A stretch of DNA of 7,884 nucleotides from Bacteroidales bacterium UBA4284 (lineage in GTDB: Bacteria > Bacteroidota > Bacteroidia > Bacteroidales > UBA932), in assembly GCA_002395925.1 (NCBI GenBank), contig DGVM01000218.1:1-7884 (forward strand), read 5' to 3'. Every line of letters begins with the position of its first letter. The first letter of the stretch is position 1. Shown here in pieces: positions 1 to 6,123 of the stretch. The notes beneath the pieces are model-generated. The model was given only the letters and a program-made list of their open reading frames with translations. It searched no databases and was not told the origin of the DNA. A program made the position numbers and the translations under genes.

Positions 1-439
1 TGAAAATCTTGAGCTGGGCGTCGGGGAAGACTGCCGTGCCGATGTCGCGTCCGTCCATGACTATACGCCCACGGCGGCCGAATTCGTGAAGCTTCTCGTC
101 CACCCAGGCGCGTACGTACGGTACCGCGGCGACAGGGCTGACCTGCGCGCTGACCTCCATTGTACGTATCTGCTGCTCGATGCATCGTGGCCCCATGCAG
201 AGGCGCCCAGAGGCGTCGAAATGAAGGTCCAGGGTCTCGAGTGAGCGCTTAAGTTCGTCGCTTACCTTGCCCAGGCGCGAAATCAGGCGCTCCTCCTGGG
301 CGAAAAGGGTGACGCCGCGGTACAGGGCGCCGGAATCGAGGTAAAGAAAGCCGAACTTGCTGGCTATTTTCTTTGCCAGCGAACTCTTTCCCGTAGAGGA
401 GTAGCCGTCAACTGCTATGATGATATCGGGTATGTTCAT
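1..439 (-). CDS. cmk: Cytidylate kinase (CMP/dCMP kinase), 3' end outside the window
   Basis: Transfers a phosphate from ATP to CMP or dCMP in the cytoplasm, feeding CTP and dCTP synthesis. The visible 146 residues start at an ATG (437-439). They show a P-loop in the form DGYSSTGKSS (residues 11-20, Lys18), the variant I associate with Bacteroidetes Cmk, then LDSGALYRG (34-42), which belongs to the nucleotide-binding region. The signature MDGRDIGTAVFPDA lies at 128-141. Family members are usually about 220-230 residues, so roughly the last 80 are beyond the left edge. The gene diverges from the response regulator across only 38 bp, and an exact TACATTTG element sits 6 nt before its ATG, suggesting a nearly leaderless message. 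The motifs leave little doubt about the family; the partial state is due to the window, not to a mutation. Confidence 0.95.
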   Translation of the reverse strand, partial: MNIPDIIIAVDGYSSTGKSSLAKKIASKFGFLYLDSGALYRGVTLFAQEERLISRLGKVSDELKRSLETLDLHFDASGRLCMGPRCIEQQIRTMEVSAQVSPVAAVPYVRAWVDEKLHEFGRRGRIVMDGRDIGTAVFPDAQLKIF

Positions 440-445
440 TTGGCA

Positions 446-453
446 CAAATGTA
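446..453 (-). promoter_or_regulatory. Bacteroidetes-type -7 element for cmk
   Basis: Read on the minus strand this is TACATTTG, an exact match to the Bacteroidetes -7 consensus TAnnTTTG. Only six bases separate it from the cmk ATG, so transcription would start at or within a few bases of the start codon. No TTTG-like -33 element is visible at the usual 19-21 bp upstream. That position would fall on the -7 element and start codon of the divergent regulator gene. Confidence 0.6.
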
Positions 454-465
454 GAAAAAAATCAC

Positions 466-473
466 GATATTTG
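466..473 (+). promoter_or_regulatory. Probable -7 element for the response regulator gene
   Basis: GATATTTG matches TAnnTTTG at all fixed positions except the first. Four bases separate it from the ATG at 478. A TTTG at 439-442 could be the -33 element, with a 23-bp spacer that is a little longer than the usual 19-21. The upstream tract is A-rich (454-461). The match is weaker than the cmk and rlmH elements. Confidence 0.42.
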
Positions 474-477
474 CGGT

Positions 478-1632
478 ATGAAGATTCTTATTATTGACGA
501 TGAGCGGAGCATCCGCAATTCGCTCGGTGAAATCCTTTCCGACGAAGGTTACACTGTAGATACCGCAGAGAGCGGCGCAGAAGGCCTCCGGCTTGCGGGC
601 GCGACGCATTACGACATAATTTTTTGCGACATCAAGATGCCCGGCGGGCTCGACGGAATCGAAGTCCTGGGCAAACTCACCGAAGAAGGCACCGACAGCG
701 CAATAGTCATGATCTCCGGCCACGGCGACATCGACACCGCTGTTGAATGTATCAAGAAAGGCGCCTTCGACTTCATCCAGAAGCCGCTGGACCTCAACCG
801 CATCCTCATCACAGTCAAGAACGCCACCGAAAAGTCAAAGCTCGTCACCCAGACCCGCATCCTCAAGAAAAAAGCATACGGGGCCGACCGCATGGTGGGA
901 GAATCGGCGGCGATTACCCGCGTACGCGAGATTATAGAAAAGGTGGCGCCAACTCCCGCCCGCGTGCTCATCACGGGCGGCAACGGTTCCGGCAAGGAAC
1001 TGGTGGCAAGGAGCCTGCACGCACTGAGCGACCGCGCCGGCCAGCCGTATGTGGAGGTCAACTGCGCCGCCATACCGTCGGAACTCATAGAAAGCGAACT
1101 TTTCGGCCACGAGAAGGGCTCGTTCACATCTGCCATCAAGCAGCACAAAGGCAAGTTCGAGCAGGCGGACGGCGGAACCCTCTTCCTGGACGAGATAGGC
1201 GACATGTCCCTGGCAGCCCAGGCCAAGGTGCTCCGCGTACTGCAGGAGAACAAGCTCTCGCGCGTGGGCAGCGACACCGACATAAAAGTTGATGTGCGAG
1301 TGCTTGCCGCCACCAACAAAGACCTCCGTTCAGAGATAGAGAAGGGCAATTTCCGAGAAGACCTGTATCACCGGCTGAGCGTTATAGTCATCAAGGTGCC
1401 CAGTCTGGACGAGCGTAAGGAGGATATCCCCCTGCTGGTTGACTATTTCGTCGACAAGCTGTGTACGGAGACCGCAATGCCCCGCAAGACCTTCAGCCCT
1501 GAGGCTGTCCGGCTGCTGCAGGAACGCAGCTGGAAAGGCAACATACGCGAGCTGCACAACGTGGTTGAGCGCCTCCTCATCCTTGGAGACGCCGTCATTA
1601 CTCCGGAAAACGTAAGGGATTACGTATTATAG
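478..1632 (+). CDS. NtrC/NtrX-like response regulator: receiver plus AAA+ domain, no DNA-binding domain
   Basis: A 384-residue cytoplasmic response regulator. Receiver domain about 1-120: acidic pair Asp7/Asp8, phosphoacceptor Asp51 (in FCDIKMP), Ser80 and Lys102. AAA+ domain about 140-370: Walker A GGNGSGKE (167-174), Walker B TLFLDE (234-239), sensor I ATNKDL (278-283), arginine-finger region FREDLYHRL (292-300) and the lid motif WKGNIRELHN (352-361). Two features are odd. The loop that contacts sigma-54 in this family, normally GAFTGA, reads GSFTSA (214-219), which I recall from related Bacteroidetes proteins. The protein also ends just after the lid, so the Fis-type helix-turn-helix is absent. 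The following DNA encodes the opposite gene, so a simple frameshift does not explain the loss. Its likely partner is the histidine kinase at 2581-6030. Domain calls are firm; the target and whether it acts through sigma-54 are unknown. Confidence 0.93.
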   Translation: MKILIIDDERSIRNSLGEILSDEGYTVDTAESGAEGLRLAGATHYDIIFCDIKMPGGLDGIEVLGKLTEEGTDSAIVMISGHGDIDTAVECIKKGAFDFIQKPLDLNRILITVKNATEKSKLVTQTRILKKKAYGADRMVGESAAITRVREIIEKVAPTPARVLITGGNGSGKELVARSLHALSDRAGQPYVEVNCAAIPSELIESELFGHEKGSFTSAIKQHKGKFEQADGGTLFLDEIGDMSLAAQAKVLRVLQENKLSRVGSDTDIKVDVRVLAATNKDLRSEIEKGNFREDLYHRLSVIVIKVPSLDERKEDIPLLVDYFVDKLCTETAMPRKTFSPEAVRLLQERSWKGNIRELHNVVERLLILGDAVITPENVRDYVL

Positions 1633-2064
1633 ACGTTCTATCTTGAGCTGCTGGATTTTATAGCTTCCGTTCTTGCAGCTCATAAAAAACGTAACGCTGA
1701 AAGCCTCCCCTCCTGCGACCAGCGTGCCGAGGGCGTATTTCATGTTCGCCCGCCCCGTGGTATGCGTGATGCTGAAGCTGCGGGGGGCATAGGTATCGAA
1801 GAATGCCTTCACTATCTGGCGGGCCTGGGCGCGGCTTGCGTCGCTCTCGCTGGCAAGCACTGCGATTTCGAGGTTGTCGGCGAACCAGGCGGACAGAGCC
1901 TCTGCATTGCCGGCTGCAAAATACTTGCATACCGGCACGAAAACATCGTCGGAGCCGTCGGGCTGTGGCGAGGAAATGAGATTCTTTACGAGGTCCTGTG
2001 CCAGGACCGCCGGCCCGGGCAGGAGGAGTGCAAGAGCGAGTAACGCTATTCTCAGATGCTTCAT
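1627..2064 (-). CDS. Exported DUF4783-family protein (NTF2-like fold)
   Basis: A 145-residue protein with a clear Sec signal peptide: basic Lys2, His3 and Arg5, a hydrophobic core at about 6-21, and a likely cleavage after Ala22 (VLA then Gln23). It is therefore probably periplasmic. The remaining ~123 residues resemble DUF4783 of Bacteroidetes, a small domain of the NTF2-like type. Recognisable parts are an N-terminal helix with KYFAAGNAEALSAWF, a mid-region QIVKAFFDTYAP and C-terminal strands ending in YKIQQLKIERL. No catalytic function is established and none is proposed. The start at 2062-2064 is chosen because the signal peptide begins there. Its stop overlaps the end of the regulator by 6 bp tail to tail, and it diverges from rlmH over 53 bp. 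I recall DUF4783 genes lying beside rlmH in other Bacteroidetes, which supports the assignment. Confidence 0.82.
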   Translation of the reverse strand: MKHLRIALLALALLLPGPAVLAQDLVKNLISSPQPDGSDDVFVPVCKYFAAGNAEALSAWFADNLEIAVLASESDASRAQARQIVKAFFDTYAPRSFSITHTTGRANMKYALGTLVAGGEAFSVTFFMSCKNGSYKIQQLKIERL

Positions 2065-2079
2065 ACCGAAAGCGTTTGC

Positions 2080-2111
2080 GTTGCAAATATCAAGCCAGTT
2101 TATTACATTTG
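2080..2111 (+). promoter_or_regulatory. rlmH (and histidine kinase) promoter, Bacteroidetes type
   Basis: TACATTTG at 2104-2111 is an exact TAnnTTTG match and is identical to the cmk element. A GTTG at 2080-2083 lies 20 bp upstream, the expected spacing for the -33 element. Six bases separate the -7 element from the rlmH ATG, the same geometry as at cmk. A leaderless or near-leaderless start is therefore likely. Because the kinase gene overlaps rlmH, this promoter probably serves both. Confidence 0.65.
2084..2091 (-). promoter_or_regulatory. Probable -7 element for the DUF4783 gene
   Basis: On the minus strand this reads GATATTTG, five of six fixed positions of TAnnTTTG and identical to the element before the response regulator. 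It lies 19 bp from the ATG at 2064, giving a short leader of roughly 10-15 nt. No convincing -33 element is seen. It sits between the -33 and -7 elements proposed for the divergent rlmH promoter. Confidence 0.4.
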
Positions 2112-2117
2112 CACATC

Positions 2118-2588
2118 ATGAAGATCACGCTCCTCACAATGGGCAAGACCGATATCCCCTGGGTGGCCGACGGCTTGAAGATGTACAGCCGCCGCCTGGA
2201 GCACTATGCGCCTTTTTCTGTAAAGGAACTGCCTGAGCTGAAGGGCGTTTCGGCTCTGTCTGCCGAGCAGGTAAAGGCCCGGGAAGGAGCGCAGCTGCTC
2301 GGTGCCGTCAAGCCCTCGGATACCGTAATCCTGCTCGACGAGCATGGCTCCGAGTTCACATCCCTGCAGTTCGCTTCCCAGTTGCAGAAGTATCTCAACG
2401 CCGGGCGCGATTTGGTCTTCATCATAGGTGGAGCCTATGGCTTCAGTCCCGAGGTGTACGGCCGCTCCGACGCCAAATTGTCCCTTTCCCGCATGACATG
2501 TTCCCATCAGCTTGTGAGAACGGTTTTTGCAGAGCAACTTTACCGTGCCTTCACGATACTTCGCGGAGAGCCCTACCACAATGAGTAA
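2118..2588 (+). CDS. rlmH: 23S rRNA (pseudouridine1915-N3)-methyltransferase RlmH
   Basis: A SPOUT-class methyltransferase that uses S-adenosylmethionine to methylate pseudouridine 1915 in helix 69 of 23S rRNA, acting on assembled 70S ribosomes. The 156-residue product has the normal family length. It shows the typical start MKITLLTMGKT, the segment VILLDEHGSEFTS, the SAM-binding knot IIGGAYGF (102-109), and the conserved C-terminal stretch SLSRMTCSHQLVRTVFAEQL followed by YRAF and the closing GEPYHNE. The start at 2118 was chosen over an in-frame ATG at 1998 because homology begins here and the promoter element ends 6 nt before it. Its last 8 bases (ATGAGTAA) are shared with the start of the histidine kinase gene, so the two are probably translationally coupled. 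Recognition is secure. Confidence 0.97.
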   Translation: MKITLLTMGKTDIPWVADGLKMYSRRLEHYAPFSVKELPELKGVSALSAEQVKAREGAQLLGAVKPSDTVILLDEHGSEFTSLQFASQLQKYLNAGRDLVFIIGGAYGFSPEVYGRSDAKLSLSRMTCSHQLVRTVFAEQLYRAFTILRGEPYHNE

Positions 2589-5500
2589 GAAGACAATCAA
2601 AAACTATATCGTGCCGGTGCTGGTGGCGTTGAGCGCACTGCTGCTCGTAGTGGCGGTGCTGTCGCCCCGTGCCGTAGGAGATACCCGTTCCGTGGCGTCC
2701 AAGGTCCAGAGGAATCTGGAGCGGCGCATGGAAAAGCTTGACTGGTACGCCGCTCATTCCGACGCCCGGCTGCCCGACGACATGGTCATCTATACCTACA
2801 CCGACGACACCCTGCGTATGTGGAGGGGACAGTTCCCCCTGCTAAACGACGCCATATCGTCGAGGGTGCTGGTGCAGCGTATCGTAAGCCCCAGGGCCAG
2901 CCTCGATTCGCCCCTGGCCTCGGTGGGGGAGTCTCCGTCGTACCTTAACATCGGCCCCAACTGGTACATAGTCAAGGCCTCCGACGACAGCGGCACCCAT
3001 ACGGTCAAGGGTCTGCTGGTCTGCGGCATCTCGGGAGAATTCAATCCCCGCCTGCACATCAATTCCGGATACTCGATACGGCCACTCACGTCCGGTGAGG
3101 GCTATCCGGTGTACCTTGACGACACTCCCGTGTTCAAGGTGCAGTACGATTCGCCCAAGGCTTCGCCGGTGGCCAATCCCCACCTCATGTGGGCGTCCCT
3201 GCTGGTGTTCCTTCTGGCAGCGGTGCAGTTCGTCTTCCTGCGCCGGACGCTCAGGCGGGCTCTTGTTGCCTGTGCATGCTCGCTCGTTGCGATAGGGGCC
3301 ATGTTCATCTGGGGACACGGGGTGCAGCCGCAGGTGGAAATCTTCTCGCCTATGCTTTATGCAGGAGGCGGTTTCCTGTTCTCGCTCGGTGCCGTGCTGC
3401 TGGTAAACCTTGCCATCCTGACCTGCGGGGTGTGCATCTATCTTGCGCGCAAGGACCTTTGGGACCGGGTGGTGAGCCGTCCGCTCGCAGCTGTGATGAC
3501 AGTTGCCGACCTGGCGGCGATAGCCATCATACTGCTGTTTACGCACATTACGTTCCGCAGCGTCATCCTCAATTCCAACATCACACTGGAACTCTATAAG
3601 TTCGGCATCCTGTCCTGGTACACCCTGCTGGTATATGCCTCCGTGCTGTCGATGCTTTCTGTGGTTCCCATGCTGCTGCAGATGCTCCAGCCGGTGTGCT
3701 CGCGCCTGACCGGTCGACATATCAACACGTTCTCCGCTCCCCTGCGTGCGGTTTTTGCCGCTCTGGTTGCGGTGTACGCTGTAACTGCCACGTCCGTTCT
3801 CGGCTTCAAAAAGGAAGAGAACCGGGTCGAGGTATGGGCCGGACGCTTTGCAGTGGACCGCGACATCAACCTCGAACTGCAGCTTCTGCGGGCCGAAGCG
3901 CGCATACTCTCCGACGATGTGATAGCCACACTGTCTGCCTTCGAGGGAACCGACGCCTTCATACGCAGCCGCATCGTGGACAATTATCTTCTGGCGGTCG
4001 CCCAGGACTGTTACATCAGCGTGCAGATACTTCACGGCAGCGGCCAGACCCAGTTGATGGATCGCCTGCATTCCATTATCCGGGAGGGCACTCCCATAGC
4101 GCCGGGCTCTTCTTTCGTGTGTACCCCCACTTCTGAAGGACCTTCCAGGTATTATGGAGTATTCCGTTATTATTCAGGGAATTCCATGTCGGTCATGCTG
4201 CTCTCTCTCGAGCAGAAGGGCACCGAGTCGAAAGGCTATGAGCAACTGCTGTCGCTGTCTTCTTCGTACCGAAGGAACATTTCTCCTATGTATTCGTACG
4301 CCCGTTACCAGGGCAGCGACCTGAAGACCTTCCGCGGCGCGTATCCCTATTCCACGCGAATGGACGACTGGATGAAAATGATGATTTACGTGGACGGCGT
4401 GCGGCACTACAACCGCAACGGCTTCGTGCATTTCGTGAATGTCATCACCGACGACGAAGCGGTCGTCATTTCGCGCCGGCAGACGAGGTTGTTCGGATAT
4501 GTGACTTCCGGCCTCATGGTGGCCCTGATGATGTATTTCATGTTGTGGCTTGTGAAGCCGTGGAAGAAGCGGGAACGAGTAGCGGGCAGGACTTACTTCC
4601 GCTCCAGGATATCGCTTACCCTCATGGTTTCGCTTTTGCTGGCCATGGTGGTGATGGCAGTGGTGAGCGTGACCTTCGTGTACCGCCGCAACGAGGCCAA
4701 CCGGCTCGCGCTCATGTCGGACCGCATCAATTCCATACAGCTGCTTACGCAGAACGGATACCGCAGCATCCAGGGCGCCGACCTGCTGCGTTCCTCCGAA
4801 TTCGCTTCGCTCATCCAGTCCGTAAGCGACAACACCGGCTCCGACATTACCGTATATTCCGTTGACGGCCGCGTCATATTGACCACAAACCCCGAAATGC
4901 TCGATCACATGATACTGGGCTATCGCATCGAAGCCGAAGCCCTGGACGAGATTATGGTGGGCAACAAGCGGTACTGCATACTCAAGCAGGGCAAGGGTAT
5001 GCGGCATTATTACAATATGTATATGCCTCTGATGGGCGCCGACGGCCGTCCTGCGGCGATACTCTGTGCGCCTTATGTGGAACTGGGATACGACTTTGAA
5101 CGCGATGCCGTAATGCACCTCGTGTCCATCCTTACGGTGTTCATCCTGCTGTTCATCATTGCGAGGTTTACCGAATCCGCCGTGCTCGACATGGTGTTCC
5201 GGCCTCTCGACCTGGTAGGAAGCAGCATGCGCCGTGCCGGTCTGGGCTCGATGAAGCATATAAGGTATTCCCGCAAAGACGAGATATCCATGCTGGTCGA
5301 TGCCTACAACCGCATGGTCGATGAACTTTCCGAGAACAGCATCCAGCTGGCACAGGCCGAGCGCGACAAGGCCTGGAGCGGCATGGCGCGTCAGGTGGCT
5401 CACGAGATCAAGAATCCGCTCACTCCCATGAAGCTCCAGATACAGAGGCTGATACGCCTTAAACAGAAGGGCGACCCTTCGTGGCAGGACAAGTTCGACG

Positions 5501-6030
5501 AAGTGAGCAAGGTGCTTCTTGACCATATAGACATCCTTACCGAGACGTCGAACGAATTCTCCACTTTTGCGCGTCTGTATTCCGAGGAGCACACCGAGTT
5601 CAACCTGGACGACCTGCTCAAGGAAGAGATTTCCATGTTCGACAACAGGGATGAGGTGAGATTTGAGTACATAGGCCTGAGCGGCGTGACCGTCAGAGGG
5701 CCTAAGCCTCAGCTTACCAGAGTGTTTGTCAATCTGCTCGGCAATGCAGTGCAGGCGGTGGAAGGACGTGAGGACGCCCGCGTGTTCGTGTCGCTGCGCA
5801 AGTCGGGACGCGACGGATACTACGACATCGTGGTGGAGGACAGCGGTCCCGGCGTTCCTGATGAATATCTCTCGAGGCTGTTCACGCCCAATTTCACCAC
5901 AAAGAACGGCGGCTCAGGCCTCGGGCTTGCCATCAGCCGCAGCATACTCGAAAGTTGCGGGGCGACGATCGCCTACTCCCGCTCCTTCACTCTTGGCGGA
6001 GCTTGCTTCACGGTTACTTATCCCGCTTAG
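2581..6030 (+). CDS. Large multi-pass sensor histidine kinase, NtrY-like
   Basis: An inner-membrane sensor kinase of 1149 residues. By eye there are ten membrane segments: about 10-28, 203-220, 228-246, 259-290, 304-324, 342-369, 389-409, 641-658, 678-701 and 843-864. Basic loops fall on the cytoplasmic side in a consistent topology. Three large extracytoplasmic regions result (29-202, 410-640, 702-842). The last sits directly before the HAMP domain (about 865-925) and may be a PAS/Cache-like sensor. The kinase core follows: HisKA with HEIKNPLTPMKLQIQ (phosphoacceptor His941), N-box NLLGNAVQA (Asn1051, Asn1055), G1 box DSGPG (1087-1091), FTPNF (1101-1105) and G2 box GGSGLGL (1110-1116). The HEIKNPLTP form is typical of NtrY relatives. 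The start at 2581 is preferred over an in-frame ATG at 2527 because the first membrane segment follows closely and the overlap is ATGAGTAA. The probable partner is the regulator at 478-1632. The stimulus is unknown. Confidence 0.93.
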   Translation: MSKKTIKNYIVPVLVALSALLLVVAVLSPRAVGDTRSVASKVQRNLERRMEKLDWYAAHSDARLPDDMVIYTYTDDTLRMWRGQFPLLNDAISSRVLVQRIVSPRASLDSPLASVGESPSYLNIGPNWYIVKASDDSGTHTVKGLLVCGISGEFNPRLHINSGYSIRPLTSGEGYPVYLDDTPVFKVQYDSPKASPVANPHLMWASLLVFLLAAVQFVFLRRTLRRALVACACSLVAIGAMFIWGHGVQPQVEIFSPMLYAGGGFLFSLGAVLLVNLAILTCGVCIYLARKDLWDRVVSRPLAAVMTVADLAAIAIILLFTHITFRSVILNSNITLELYKFGILSWYTLLVYASVLSMLSVVPMLLQMLQPVCSRLTGRHINTFSAPLRAVFAALVAVYAVTATSVLGFKKEENRVEVWAGRFAVDRDINLELQLLRAEARILSDDVIATLSAFEGTDAFIRSRIVDNYLLAVAQDCYISVQILHGSGQTQLMDRLHSIIREGTPIAPGSSFVCTPTSEGPSRYYGVFRYYSGNSMSVMLLSLEQKGTESKGYEQLLSLSSSYRRNISPMYSYARYQGSDLKTFRGAYPYSTRMDDWMKMMIYVDGVRHYNRNGFVHFVNVITDDEAVVISRRQTRLFGYVTSGLMVALMMYFMLWLVKPWKKRERVAGRTYFRSRISLTLMVSLLLAMVVMAVVSVTFVYRRNEANRLALMSDRINSIQLLTQNGYRSIQGADLLRSSEFASLIQSVSDNTGSDITVYSVDGRVILTTNPEMLDHMILGYRIEAEALDEIMVGNKRYCILKQGKGMRHYYNMYMPLMGADGRPAAILCAPYVELGYDFERDAVMHLVSILTVFILLFIIARFTESAVLDMVFRPLDLVGSSMRRAGLGSMKHIRYSRKDEISMLVDAYNRMVDELSENSIQLAQAERDKAWSGMARQVAHEIKNPLTPMKLQIQRLIRLKQKGDPSWQDKFDEVSKVLLDHIDILTETSNEFSTFARLYSEEHTEFNLDDLLKEEISMFDNRDEVRFEYIGLSGVTVRGPKPQLTRVFVNLLGNAVQAVEGREDARVFVSLRKSGRDGYYDIVVEDSGPGVPDEYLSRLFTPNFTTKNGGSGLGLAISRSILESCGATIAYSRSFTLGGACFTVTYPA

Positions 6031-6123
6031 TTTAGATTGATCCAGTTTTGCCCGCCAATAGCCCTTACGGGATCACTTTGTGGTGATTTGATCCCGCGGG
6101 AGGGGAGAGCGAGGAGCGTTCGG
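6031..6123. other. Convergent intergenic gap between kinase and methyltransferase genes
   Basis: Ninety-three bases lie between the two converging stop codons. They contain the hairpin described at 6068-6096, an adjoining perfect 8-bp palindrome CCCGCGGG (6093-6100) and a purine-rich stretch (6098-6118). I see no credible small gene. Confidence 0.7.
6068..6096. terminator. Hairpin between converging genes, possible bidirectional terminator
   Basis: CGGGATCA (6068-6075) and TGATCCCG (6089-6096) form a perfect 8-bp stem with a 13-base loop. A second, mutually exclusive pairing joins ATCAC (72-76 of the 6000s) with GTGAT (6083-6087). Location 38 bases after the kinase stop and 28 bases after the methyltransferase stop suits termination in both directions. 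However, no run of T follows the stem on either strand, so it is not a canonical intrinsic terminator. Confidence 0.4.

Noticed and set aside
1117..1134. GSFTSA in the regulator as an inactivating point mutation
   Set aside because: The surrounding residues and all ATPase motifs are intact, and I recall the same form in related Bacteroidetes proteins, so decay is less likely than a family variant.
609..1349. Minus-strand open frame of 246 codons opposite the response regulator
   Set aside because: The plus strand shows intact receiver and AAA+ motifs over the same bases; the Ser-rich antisense product is a shadow.
1998..2117. Earlier in-frame start for rlmH
   Set aside because: The extension would overlap the signal-peptide region of the DUF4783 gene and the promoter elements, and RlmH homology begins at 2118 with normal family length.
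2527..2580. Earlier in-frame start for the histidine kinase
   Set aside because: It lies fully inside rlmH, adds polar residues before the first membrane segment, and the start at 2581 gives a compact overlap typical of coupled genes.
2842..4071. Long minus-strand open frame (409 codons) opposite the kinase membrane region
   Set aside because: Low-complexity, His/Gln/Arg-rich translation with no family features, while the plus strand gives a consistent multi-pass membrane protein.
4174..5592. Long minus-strand open frame (472 codons) opposite the kinase gene
   Set aside because: Its His- and Arg-rich product has no recognisable domain, and the plus strand here encodes clear HAMP and HisKA motifs. 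It is an antisense shadow of GC-rich coding DNA.
6093..6100. CCCGCGGG palindrome as a specific operator
   Set aside because: An 8-bp GC palindrome is not rare in DNA of this composition, and it sits downstream of both genes, where an operator would have no obvious role.
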